Source: Acidobacteriota bacterium (GTDB lineage: Bacteria; Acidobacteriota; Terriglobia; Terriglobales; SCQP01). Taken from it: a DNA stretch of 64,000 nucleotides. Under the pieces are notes generated by a model that was not told where the DNA came from, did no database searches, and saw only the letters and a program-made list of their open reading frames with translations. Below, piece by piece: positions 49,934 through 58,167 of the stretch; positions within the stretch are counted from its first letter, which is position 1, and every line of letters starts with the position of its first letter. The translations under genes were made by a program, and so were the position numbers. The DNA is taken from NCBI GenBank assembly GCA_021818955.1, contig JAKASR010000011.1:1-64000 (forward strand), given 5' to 3'.

Positions 49934-50855
49934 AGTGACCTCCCGCCGGCAAGGGCAACGATAGTGAAATCGTGGTGCCCGCGCCCGGTTTGGATTCGAT
50001 CTGCATTTCGCCGCCCAGGCTGCGCACCCGCTCGCGCATGCCCAGCAGGCCAAGGCTGTGCCCCGAGCCGGCCTGGCGCGGGTCGAAACCACAGCCATTA
50101 TCCTCGATCTTGAGTTCAATGTGCTGGGAATCGGACTGTAAGGCCAACCGCGCGCGGGTGGCGCGCGCGTGCCGCACTAGATTATTCAAGCCTTCCTGAG
50201 CGCTGCGATAGAACGCCAATTCGAAAGCGGGGGGCAAGCGTTGGCGCACCCGATCTTCCACTTGGATGCCGATGCCGGAACGGGCGGCGATGCCCTGCGC
50301 CAGAAAATCCAGCGCCGGGCCCAAACCCAAATCGTCGAGAATCGTCGGGCGCAACTCGTGCGAGAGGCGGCGCAACTGGGTTTCGACCGCTTCCAGCATA
50401 TCGCGGACCTCGTCCAGAAAGGGCGTAGCCGAAGGCGATAATTCTTTGCGCGCCTGATCCACCCGGACAAAAACGCAGGTGAGTAACTGGCCGGATTCAT
50501 CATGGAGCGCATGGGCAATCTTGCGCAACTCGTCTTCCAGTCGCTGATTGATGCTGCGCAGGGCGCTATTGGCCTCGCTAAAGCCACGCAGCGACATCTC
50601 GAAGCTGGCCAGCGATTCCGCCAGCAAGTGTCCGGCGGCCAGCACGCGATCGGGGGAAACCCCGGTGAGCAAGCCGGCCAGCACGCGATGATGGATATCA
50701 ATCAAGGGCAGCATGCCGCGCCCTTCGTTGAGCAGGCGGCGGCCGAGCGCGTAGGCATCCAGCAGCGCGGCTTCGCTATCCTCGCGCAGGTAGGATTCCA
50801 GCGCCTGGCGATAGAGACTGGCGGGATCGGGTTGTTTACTGGGGTTACCGGCCAA
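49905..50855 (-). CDS. Histidine kinase with RsbU-like N-terminal domain
   Basis: A 316-residue soluble kinase. The phosphoacceptor is His118 in IAHALHDESGQLL (HisKA_3 type). The N-box is EGLNN (221-225), the G1 box EDNGCGF (251-257) and the G2 region GLLGMRERV. Residues 14-62, LYRQALESYLREDSEAALL...DIHHRVLAGL, resemble the RsbU N-terminal domain that binds RsbT in Bacillus. The usual PP2C phosphatase is absent and a kinase takes its place. It overlaps rsbX upstream and the NarL gene downstream. This suggests RsbT activates a kinase rather than a phosphatase. Confidence 0.88.
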   Translation of the reverse strand: MAGNPSKQPDPASLYRQALESYLREDSEAALLDAYALGRRLLNEGRGMLPLIDIHHRVLAGLLTGVSPDRVLAAGHLLAESLASFEMSLRGFSEANSALRSINQRLEDELRKIAHALHDESGQLLTCVFVRVDQARKELSPSATPFLDEVRDMLEAVETQLRRLSHELRPTILDDLGLGPALDFLAQGIAARSGIGIQVEDRVRQRLPPAFELAFYRSAQEGLNNLVRHARATRARLALQSDSQHIELKIEDNGCGFDPRQAGSGHSLGLLGMRERVRSLGGEMQIESKPGAGTTISLSLPLPAGGHYGAGTIAAG

Positions 50856-51471
50856 GACTGCCTCCGGTATAACGGGCGACGATCACCAGCGCATCATCGG
50901 CCGGCTTTGAGGGCAGATAACGGCGCAACAGGGTTTGCGCCATCACCTCGGGCGGGGAATCCGGCGCCGGCAGCGGATCGCCGTAGGGCATGCGGATTCC
51001 GTCGGTATACATTACCAGCATATCGCCGGCATGGATGGGCATCATAGTGGCCTGCAGGCGGGGCAGCGTCAGCCCCACGACCCCGGAGCGCAGCAGCAGA
51101 TATTCGCGCTCGGCGTCTTGAGCGCGCACCAGCACGGCTTCGACATTGCCCACGCCCATCCAGGTCATGGTGTGATCCTGCGCATTAAAGGTGGCCAGGC
51201 TGAGGCAAACGCCGCGGCTGCCGGCCAGCATCTGGTGACAACGGCGGGTGAGGTCGATGACGGAACTGGGCGCAAAGGTTTCAAGCACCTCGCGTGCGCG
51301 CCGGGCGGCGTCGGCGGCCTCCGGGCCGTGGCCCAAGCCATCCAGGACCGCCAGCAGCGCCCCGGCGGGAGGAAAAAAGCGCACCAGGCCGGCATCGCCG
51401 GAAACCGACTCTCCCGGCTTGGTGAAAGCGCTGCTGGCCCAATCGAGCATGGACATCAACGCAGTTCCCAT
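50845..51471 (-). CDS. rsbX: RsbX-like PP2C phosphatase
   Basis: A 208-residue protein of the PP2C/SpoIIE fold. Metal-binding acids are seen in AVLDGLGHGPEAADAA (Asp44, Gly45), MYTDGIR (Asp157) and ADDALVIV (Asp192/193). In Bacillus RsbX dephosphorylates RsbS and RsbR and resets the stressosome. It overlaps rsbT by 16 bases upstream and the kinase gene by 11 bases downstream. Confidence 0.9.
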   Translation of the reverse strand: MGTALMSMLDWASSAFTKPGESVSGDAGLVRFFPPAGALLAVLDGLGHGPEAADAARRAREVLETFAPSSVIDLTRRCHQMLAGSRGVCLSLATFNAQDHTMTWMGVGNVEAVLVRAQDAEREYLLLRSGVVGLTLPRLQATMMPIHAGDMLVMYTDGIRMPYGDPLPAPDSPPEVMAQTLLRRYLPSKPADDALVIVARYTGGSLGR

Positions 51472-51860
51472 TTCACTGCCGTGACGACCGTGCCTTGCCC
51501 GGGGAGGGAACGGATTTCAAAGCTGTCCATCAAGCGCTTGACACCGGGCAGCCCGAGGCCCAGCCCGCCAGAGGTGGAAAAACCATCCTGCAGGGCGCGT
51601 TCGATATCGGCGATGCCCGGCCCCTGATCGCTCGCCACCACCATCACCCCGCGGCGCCCGCCCTCATGGAGCAAGCGCAATTCGATTTCGCCTTCGCGCG
51701 CATATAACAGGATGTTGCGCGCCAGTTCGGAGATGGCGGTCGCCAGCAAGGTGATATCGATGGAGGCAAAGCCCGCCTGCAAGCCCAACGCCCGCCCTTT
51801 CTGTCGCGCAGCCAGGACGTCGGTGTCGGCCTTGATCGGGATATGTTCGCTAATGGCCAC
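51456..51860 (-). CDS. rsbT: RsbT-like serine/threonine kinase
   Basis: The 134-residue GHKL-fold kinase phosphorylates RsbS and RsbR and is released on stress to activate a target. The N-box is SELARN (44-49), the G1 motif SDQGPGI has Asp78, and the G2 motif is GGLGLGLPGVKRLMD. Length and sequence match RsbT rather than RsbW. It overlaps rsbS by 11 bases. The kinase with the RsbU-like domain, encoded two genes on, is the likely target. Confidence 0.93.
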   Translation of the reverse strand: MAISEHIPIKADTDVLAARQKGRALGLQAGFASIDITLLATAISELARNILLYAREGEIELRLLHEGGRRGVMVVASDQGPGIADIERALQDGFSTSGGLGLGLPGVKRLMDSFEIRSLPGQGTVVTAVKWELR

Positions 51861-52275
51861 GGCGATCGCGGGTTGGGCTCTTACCGGCCGGGGGCCGAAG
51901 ACCCGGGGCCGCCGCTTTGGCGGCGCGCTGTTTGCGGTTCAGATATGCCAATCCTTCTTCCAGATCGAGCGCAGTGGCGACCCCCTCCAGAGAGAGTCCC
52001 AACTGCACCATGGCAAAGGCAAGGTCGGCATGAATGCCGACAATCACGGTTTCGGCGCCGCGAAACCCGGTCATATGGGCAATATCCCGCAAGGTGCGGC
52101 AGGCAAAGGAATCCAGCACATCGACCGCGGTGACGTCCACGATCAAACCGCGGGAACGATAGCGGCCCACCTGCTCCACCAGCGTGCGCCGCAACTGCGC
52201 CAGATCGGCGTCAGTCAAAGCGGATTGCACGGTGGCAATCAGATACGGCCCCTGCTTGAGTACAGGGACATCCAC
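51850..52275 (-). CDS. rsbS: RsbS-like STAS domain protein of the stressosome
   Basis: A STAS-fold protein that holds RsbT in the stressosome core. In 141 residues it has the phospho-site region VDVLDSFACRTLRDI, with Ser56 at the position RsbT phosphorylates in Bacillus, and GADLAFAMVQLGLSLEGV-like helix sequence. A basic, Pro-rich C-terminal tail of about 25 residues extends beyond the usual RsbS. It lies 32 bases downstream of rsbR. Confidence 0.92.
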   Translation of the reverse strand: MDVPVLKQGPYLIATVQSALTDADLAQLRRTLVEQVGRYRSRGLIVDVTAVDVLDSFACRTLRDIAHMTGFRGAETVIVGIHADLAFAMVQLGLSLEGVATALDLEEGLAYLNRKQRAAKAAAPGLRPPAGKSPTRDRRGH

Positions 52276-52307
52276 TGCGCGCTCCTTTCAGTCCGGTCCG
52301 GGGCGAA

Positions 52308-53228
52308 TCAGGCGTCCACGGCGTCGCTGGAAAATTGCATCACTTTGTAGCCCAGCAGGCGCTCCGCTTCTTCTATGCCGCCCTGCAAATCGCCGACGGT
52401 GGTCATCTTGCCCAGGTCGACGCCGATGGTGACCAGCGTCTGCGCGATTTCAGGCGACAGGCCGGTCACAATCACGGTGGCGCCGAGCAGGCGCGAAGCC
52501 TCGACGGTTTGTACCAGGTGGTTGGCCACGGTGGCGTCCATGGCGGCCACGCCGGTGATATCGATGACCACCACCTTGGCGCGGTTGGTACGGATGCCGC
52601 GCAAAAGTTGTTCGGTCAGCTGGCGCGCGCGCTGGGGATCGATGACCCCGATGATGGGCAGAATCAACAGCCGCTCGCGCACCTGCAACACCGGCGTGGA
52701 GAGCTCGCGAATGGCTTCCTGCTGCTCGCGGATGATGCGCTCGCGTTCCTGCACGAAGCCCACGGATACGGTATTGGCGATGCGGTTGGCGGCGGGCTCG
52801 TAGGCGTCGAGAATGCGGTTGAGCTTGGTGAAATCACCCTGATATTTTGCAAACAGCGAACGCGCCAGCACGTCGCGCAACAGCAGCACAATGCCGATTA
52901 CCTCGTGGGTTTCGACGCCGCGGGGGATGATGCGCTCGGAGAGGTTGCGGGCGTAGGCCTGCAAAGCTTCAAAAGTGCCGGTTTCCAGCGCCTCGACGTA
53001 GTTGTCGTACACCGAGGTCGCTTCCGCGAAGACCTCTTCCTTCGTCATCGCCGTCAACAGTTCCGCCTCGGTGATGCGCCGCGCCCATTCCTCGCGCAAC
53101 TGTGTGCGGTTTTGGCGCAGGTGCGCCACCAACTCGCGCAACAGCGACGTAGTGGATTCCGGGCCGGGTATGGACTTGGATTGCAAGGCCCTCGCCGCTG
53201 CCGCGGCGTAACTTCTAGAACCTTTCAT
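52308..53228 (-). CDS. rsbR: RsbR-like stressosome sensor
   Basis: The 306-residue protein has a variable N-terminal sensor domain (about 20-170, RsbRD-like with four-helix pattern) and a C-terminal STAS domain (about 180-300). The STAS phospho-site loop reads ITGVAAMDATVANHL: the Thr sits one residue later than in the common DTxVANH form (Ala232-Thr233). The second site Thr264 in EIAQTLV is kept. A strong ribosome binding site (GGGGAGG) precedes ATG 53228. It is first in the minus-strand operon. Confidence 0.92.
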   Translation of the reverse strand: MKGSRSYAAAAARALQSKSIPGPESTTSLLRELVAHLRQNRTQLREEWARRITEAELLTAMTKEEVFAEATSVYDNYVEALETGTFEALQAYARNLSERIIPRGVETHEVIGIVLLLRDVLARSLFAKYQGDFTKLNRILDAYEPAANRIANTVSVGFVQERERIIREQQEAIRELSTPVLQVRERLLILPIIGVIDPQRARQLTEQLLRGIRTNRAKVVVIDITGVAAMDATVANHLVQTVEASRLLGATVIVTGLSPEIAQTLVTIGVDLGKMTTVGDLQGGIEEAERLLGYKVMQFSSDAVDA

Positions 53229-53295
53229 GCCTACCTCCCCTCGTCTCGCTTGAAATATTTTGCATCCGGCAATATGAAATTACGCGGTAATCCAG

Positions 53296-53324
53296 AATAG
53301 ACTAAGCTCGCGCCCGCTTGTCAA
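53296..53324 (-). promoter_or_regulatory. Sigma-70-like promoter for the stressosome operon
   Basis: Read on the minus strand: TTGACA (53324-53319), a 17-base spacer, TCTATT (53301-53296). The -35 is perfect; the -10 matches four of six. It lies about 70 bases upstream of the rsbR start. Confidence 0.6.
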
Positions 53325-53504
53325 GCCAACCCTTTCTCTACGGCGTCTCCGGCGCGTTTTGCGGAAAAACCCTCCAAAAAACGAGTCTGGAGCGGCGCGA
53401 TCAAGTCGCCGCGGTTAAAAAGTTGCGCTAATCCCGCAAATTCTTTCTTAAAACCACTCCAGAAAAACCCGGACTCGTCAATCGGGAATTTCCCCCTGCC
53501 GTTT

Positions 53505-53519
53505 TGGCAGTGTAAGTGC
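53505..53519 (+). promoter_or_regulatory. Candidate sigma-54 promoter before the second activator
   Basis: TGGCAG-N5-GTGC at 53505-53519, with the essential GG and GC spaced by ten bases. Two positions depart from TGGCAC-N5-TTGC. It would start transcription near 53531, only about six bases before ATG 53537. Confidence 0.5.
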
Positions 53520-53536
53520 AATTTCGTGGTGTAGCC

Positions 53537-54625
53537 ATGAAAGCTCCTGACTGGACGCCCTCGTCGAGTTTGCTCAACCCGCCAGGCACGGTGGATAACG
53601 GGGAAGAATTAACGCCGCCGGAAGAAGTGATCTTCGGCGTCAGCCCCGCCATGCAACTGGTCCGCACGCGAATTGAGCGGATTGCGCCAACTAATATTCC
53701 CATCCTGATCACCGGCGAAAGCGGCACCGGCAAAGAGGTGATCGCTCGCATGATCCACCGCCATTCCAAATGGGCTTCGGGTCCTTTGGTCAAGGTCAAT
53801 TGTCCGGCCATCCCCGGCAGCCTGCTGGAAAGCGAACTGTTTGGTTATGAGAAAGGCGCATTTACCGGCGCCAATCTTACCAAACCGGGACGCGTGGAGT
53901 TGGCGCATGAGGGGACGCTGTTTCTCGACGAAATCGGGGAACTGGATCCGGGACTGCAGTCCAAGCTGCTGCAATTGCTGCAGGAAAATTGCTTCATGCG
54001 CCTGGGTGCGCGGCAGGAAAGCCGGGTGCGGATGCGTTTTCTGTGCGCCACCAATCGAAATCTGGAAGTCGAGGTGGAAGCGCGGCGTTTTCGGCAGGAC
54101 CTCTATTACCGCATCAACGTGGTTAGCCTGACGCTGCCGCCTTTGCGCGAACGCGCCCAGGACATCCCGGTGCTGGTGGAGTACTTCTTACGCCAGTTAT
54201 CAGCCCGCTATGGGCGTCCTTACGAGCCGCTCATTCCGGCGCAGATGGCCATGCTGCGCGCCTATAACTGGCCGGGCAACATCCGCGAGTTGGAAAACCA
54301 GATCAAAAGCTACGTCATCCTGGGCACGCTGCAACACGTGGAAAACGAGGCGTCGCACCGGTCCGCCGACGCGGGCGCGCGGCTGGCGGGAGAAATCAGC
54401 CCCGACGGATCTTTCCCGCTGAAAAACGTCACCCGCCGGGCTATTCACGAAATGGAGCGGGAAATCATCCTGAAAGTGCTGGAAGCAAACCAATGGAATC
54501 GCAAACAAACCGCCCAGGTCTTACGCATCAGCTATCGCGCGCTGTTGTACAAACTGAAGGAAGCCGGCATCACGCGGCGGCGCAATCCGCTGCCGGTGGC
54601 GCCGCCCAGCGAGCCGGCGGCCTAA
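53537..54625 (+). CDS. Sigma-54-dependent activator of the exopolysaccharide locus
   Basis: ATG 53537 gives 362 residues. After about 30 unrecognised residues come Walker A GESGTGKEV, the sigma-54 loop GAFTGAN, Walker B GTLFLDEIGEL, and the C-terminal Fis helix-turn-helix QWNRKQTAQVLRISYRALLYKL. No receiver is present. It resembles PrsR-type regulators of exosortase-linked polysaccharide loci, minus the receiver. Its stop overlaps the next gene by one base, tying it to the export genes. Confidence 0.92.
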   Translation: MKAPDWTPSSSLLNPPGTVDNGEELTPPEEVIFGVSPAMQLVRTRIERIAPTNIPILITGESGTGKEVIARMIHRHSKWASGPLVKVNCPAIPGSLLESELFGYEKGAFTGANLTKPGRVELAHEGTLFLDEIGELDPGLQSKLLQLLQENCFMRLGARQESRVRMRFLCATNRNLEVEVEARRFRQDLYYRINVVSLTLPPLRERAQDIPVLVEYFLRQLSARYGRPYEPLIPAQMAMLRAYNWPGNIRELENQIKSYVILGTLQHVENEASHRSADAGARLAGEISPDGSFPLKNVTRRAIHEMEREIILKVLEANQWNRKQTAQVLRISYRALLYKLKEAGITRRRNPLPVAPPSEPAA

Positions 54626-55215
54626 TGCGGCCAGCCGCGGCGCTGGCGCTGGGGTTGGGGTTGGGATTGAGCCTCTGGGCTGCCAAGCCCACCGGCAAGC
54701 CGGCGCCGGCGCCGCAAAAACCGCATGCGCGCAATTACGTCATTGGCATCGGCGACGTGCTCGATGTGGACGTTTGGCAAAGCAAAGAAGCCTCGAAAGT
54801 GGTGCCGGTGCGCCCCGATGGTGAAATCTCGCTGCCCCTGGCCGGCGAAATTCGCGCCAACGGGCGCACGCCGGCCCGCTTGCAGCAACGCATTGCCGCC
54901 AAGCTCAGCCGCTTTATGGATCACCCTTCGGTGACGGTCATCGTGCAGCAGGTGGGCAGCCGCTTTTTCAGCATCATGGGCCAAGTCCAGAAGCCGGGGC
55001 AGTTTCCGCTGCTGACGCCGACCTGGCTGTTGCAGGCTCTGGCCGAGGCCGGCGGATTCACGCCTTTCGCCAATCGCGGCGGCATTCTGCTGATTCGCGT
55101 GACCGCGAAAGGACAGCAACTCCGCTACAAGGTCAATTACAACGACATCATCAACGGCAGCAAGCCGTTTGAGAACTTTCGCCTGAAGCCGGGCGACACC
55201 ATCGTGGTGCCCTAA
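54625..55215 (+). CDS. Wza-like polysaccharide export protein
   Basis: ATG 54625 overlaps the activator's stop (TAATG). The 196-residue protein has a signal peptide (ALALGLGLGLSLWAAK), then the Poly_export domain YVIGIGDVLDVDVWQSKEAS and an SLBB-like domain (GQVQKPGQFPLLTPTWLLQALAEAGG). It ends LKPGDTIVVP, the usual finish. No lipobox Cys is visible, unlike classic Wza, so its membrane anchoring is unclear. It forms the periplasmic and outer-membrane part of the export channel. Confidence 0.9.
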   Translation: MRPAAALALGLGLGLSLWAAKPTGKPAPAPQKPHARNYVIGIGDVLDVDVWQSKEASKVVPVRPDGEISLPLAGEIRANGRTPARLQQRIAAKLSRFMDHPSVTVIVQQVGSRFFSIMGQVQKPGQFPLLTPTWLLQALAEAGGFTPFANRGGILLIRVTAKGQQLRYKVNYNDIINGSKPFENFRLKPGDTIVVP

Positions 55216-55220
55216 ACAGC

Positions 55221-56555
55221 ATGAAAATGCTTGCTCATCTTCTACCGTTGGCCGCCGCCGGAACCCTGGCGCTGGTTCTAGCCGTTCCCCGCCTGCAAGC
55301 GCAAGCTCGGCCGGAAGCCTCGACCACGGGCGGCATCATTCAGGACTTCGGCTGGTCCGAGCAGAGCGCGTACAACAGCAACCCCGGCGGCAATAATGCT
55401 AAAACTTTGGCCAGCCCGGAGCAGGACCTGGATGGGTTTATTCAATTTGGCGGCGAAGATCAGATCAATGGCTGGTCGGTGCGCTATCAGCCGCTGCTCC
55501 GCTATTACCTGTCCTCGCCCCAGCTCAATGGCTTGAGCCACAGCTTGCGGGCCAGCTTTCACTGGATGCCCTCGCCGCGCTGGCGATTGGAGGGGAAAGG
55601 CTGGGGCATGTACGTGCGCGGTGTTCCCGGACTGGCCCTCACGGGGGTGGGAAATTCCGGCTTTCATTCCGGCTCGAATGTGCTGTCGCCCACCGTTCGC
55701 GAGGCGGACGGCAAGGCGCAAATGACGCTGCAGTATTTGATCAGCCCGCGCGCGATCTGGGAAATCTTCAGCGGTTATCACATCCGCCGTTATCCGCACT
55801 CCAACTTCGTGAAAACCGGCACCAACGATTTGAGTTATTTCGACTACGGGCTGGGCTTCATTCTGCAATCGACGCCGCGCACGCAATGGTCGGTGCTGGC
55901 CCGCAACGACAACATGGCGTTTGGCACGGGCAGCTCGAGCGCGCGCCAGCCGGGCATATTGGCTCCGGTCTCGCCCACCTCGCACATCGCCGCCCAAAGC
56001 GTGACGCTGAACTGGATGCATCGCTTCACGCACCAGGCCTCGCTGCGCATTTTCGGCGGGCCGGAATACAGCGTGCTGCATGAAACCATGCCGTTCACGC
56101 TGCTGAATCTCAATTTCACCCTGCGCATTCACCGCGTCCGCACTTATCCCAGCTTTGGTGCTGTTTTTTGGGAGCGGAAAGGCATCTGGACCTGGCAAAT
56201 CGCCGGCCGGCAGCAGATCAGCAACGGCGGCGGCCTGTTTCCCGTGCCGGTGGTCAGCGATACAGGGCAGTTTCGCCTCGACCATCCGTTGATGAGCGGC
56301 TGGCATTCGCAGATGGGCGTGAACTACACCCACCTGCGCACTCTCAGCAGCGGCATCCTGGGCGCGCACGTAAATGCGATTACGGCCGGCATGGTTTTGC
56401 GGCATCGCATCAGCCGGCATTTGATGCTGAATTTGGAAGGCAACTACCTGATTCAACGCGCCGGCGGATTTTTGCGCGTGCCGCCGGCCGTCAATCAAAC
56501 CTTTGTCGGGGTGCGCGTTTCGTACGATTTGCGCGGCTGGCCCAATCTGGAGTAA
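55221..56555 (+). CDS. Exopolysaccharide-associated outer-membrane beta-barrel protein
   Basis: A 444-residue exported protein with a clear signal peptide (LLPLAAAGTLALVLAVPRLQAQA). Alternating strands with aromatic ends, such as VRYQPLLRYYLSSPQLNG and HMLNLEGNYLIQ-like segments, fit a beta-barrel. It occupies the position of the TIGR03016-type outer-membrane proteins of exosortase-linked polysaccharide loci, but I cannot confirm membership by eye. It starts five bases after the export gene. Confidence 0.7.
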   Translation: MKMLAHLLPLAAAGTLALVLAVPRLQAQARPEASTTGGIIQDFGWSEQSAYNSNPGGNNAKTLASPEQDLDGFIQFGGEDQINGWSVRYQPLLRYYLSSPQLNGLSHSLRASFHWMPSPRWRLEGKGWGMYVRGVPGLALTGVGNSGFHSGSNVLSPTVREADGKAQMTLQYLISPRAIWEIFSGYHIRRYPHSNFVKTGTNDLSYFDYGLGFILQSTPRTQWSVLARNDNMAFGTGSSSARQPGILAPVSPTSHIAAQSVTLNWMHRFTHQASLRIFGGPEYSVLHETMPFTLLNLNFTLRIHRVRTYPSFGAVFWERKGIWTWQIAGRQQISNGGGLFPVPVVSDTGQFRLDHPLMSGWHSQMGVNYTHLRTLSSGILGAHVNAITAGMVLRHRISRHLMLNLEGNYLIQRAGGFLRVPPAVNQTFVGVRVSYDLRGWPNLE

Positions 56556-58163
56556 ATGCCCATGCCTACTTCCCTCAACTCCGTCACGCGTCCGCCCATG
56601 ACCTGGCAGGCGATTCAGTCCATGGCCTTGCGCCGGCGCTGGTGGTTTCTCGTCCCTTTTTTCCTGGCCTGGGCGGTGGCGTTCACGCTCAGTTGGGTGT
56701 TGCCGAAAAAATACCAATCGCAAGCGCTGCTGGTGGTCGACCAGCAGACGGTGCCGGCCACTTACGTGCAGCCGAATGTGGTCTTCAATGCCGACACCCT
56801 GCTGCAAAACATGGCGCAGCGCATTCTCAGCCGCGCGCGCCTGGAAAAGATCATGCAGCGTTACAATCTTTATCCTAAAATCCAGGCCACGCTGGGGCCG
56901 GATGCGGCGGTGCGGGCGCTGCGCAAGGATATCAGCATCACCCCTGTACAATTGGGCAACCTGGCGCCGGACAACGCCCATAACTGGACCGCGTTCAGCA
57001 TTGCCTATACCGGCAGCTCGCCCGAACAGGCGCGGCAGGTTGCCAGCCGGCTCACCTCGGCCTTCATCGAAGAGAACCTGCGCGTCACCCAGCAAGCTTC
57101 CAATCGCACCACTTCGTTTTTACAACAGCAATGGGCGCAGGCGCAGCAGGCGGTCAAGCTCGACGAGCAGAATATCCAGAAGTTCGAGCGCAATAATCTC
57201 GGCACCCTGCCGGGACAAAGCCAGGCCAACCTGGCGGTGGTGTTGAGCCTGGAAAACCGGTTGGGCGACGCGCAAGGCGCGCTGCTGCGCAGCCAGCAGC
57301 GCATCGCCTATGACGAAAATCTGCTGAAACAGCAGCGTAACTGGGCCGCGGCCGCGCCGCTGGAACAACGGCTGCAAAATTTGCGGATGAAGCTGGCCGA
57401 TCTGCGCTCGCGCTATACCGAGCAATACCCCTCGATACCTCAGGTGGAAGGCGAAATTGCCCGCTTGCAAGCCCGGCTGAAAAAGCTTATGGCGGCGCCC
57501 GCCGGCGGCGCGGCCGGCGCGCCCGCCGGCGCCTCCGGCGCGAATACGGCTAACGACACCGAGGCCGCCCTGGCGGGCATGCCGACGCGCACGCAAATTA
57601 AAAGCGATATGCAGTCGGAAAAACTGATGGAATCGCGTGAAAAGCGCCAGGTCGCCTCGCTCAACCAGGAATTACAGCAGTATCAATTCCGCCTCAATCA
57701 GGAACCTGTGCGCGGCAACCAGCTCGCCAGCCTGGAAGCGCAATACCAACAGGACCAAAGCAATGCCACCGCGCTGCTGCTGCGCCTGAACAACTCCAAA
57801 CTGGCTTCGCGGCTGGAACAGCGCCAGGGCGGCGCTCAGTTCCGCATCGTAGATGCGCCCAACCTGCCGGAAAAACCGGTCTGGCCGAAGCCCTTGCAGT
57901 TCAGCGGATTTGGCCTGCTGGCCGGCATCGCGCTGGGCCTGGCCATCACCGCCGGGGTGGAACTGCGGCAAGATCAGATTCATTCCTCGCAGGAGCTGGC
58001 GCAATTTGCGCTGCCCCCGATCTTGTGCCGCATCCCGCCCTTGCAGAGCACCATGGACCGGGTGCGCAAACGCTCGCTGCACACGCTGGAATGGGCCATC
58101 GTCACTGTCTTATTGGGCGCCATGATCGTCGGCAACTATTTGATCCTGCACCTGCACCGTTAA
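56556..58163 (+). CDS. Polysaccharide chain-length determinant (Wzz/GumC-like)
   Basis: A 535-residue inner-membrane protein that sets polymer length with the BY-kinase. The N-terminal membrane helix follows RRRWWFLVPFFLAWAV. A long periplasmic coiled-coil region runs about 60-440, and the proline-rich motif PEKPVWPKPLQFSG leads to the second helix near 450. A third hydrophobic segment at the very C-terminus (IVTVLLGAMIVGNYLIL) is unusual. It directly follows the barrel gene, and the kinase gene starts four bases after it. Confidence 0.9.
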   Translation: MPMPTSLNSVTRPPMTWQAIQSMALRRRWWFLVPFFLAWAVAFTLSWVLPKKYQSQALLVVDQQTVPATYVQPNVVFNADTLLQNMAQRILSRARLEKIMQRYNLYPKIQATLGPDAAVRALRKDISITPVQLGNLAPDNAHNWTAFSIAYTGSSPEQARQVASRLTSAFIEENLRVTQQASNRTTSFLQQQWAQAQQAVKLDEQNIQKFERNNLGTLPGQSQANLAVVLSLENRLGDAQGALLRSQQRIAYDENLLKQQRNWAAAAPLEQRLQNLRMKLADLRSRYTEQYPSIPQVEGEIARLQARLKKLMAAPAGGAAGAPAGASGANTANDTEAALAGMPTRTQIKSDMQSEKLMESREKRQVASLNQELQQYQFRLNQEPVRGNQLASLEAQYQQDQSNATALLLRLNNSKLASRLEQRQGGAQFRIVDAPNLPEKPVWPKPLQFSGFGLLAGIALGLAITAGVELRQDQIHSSQELAQFALPPILCRIPPLQSTMDRVRKRSLHTLEWAIVTVLLGAMIVGNYLILHLHR

Positions 58164-58167
58164 AACC

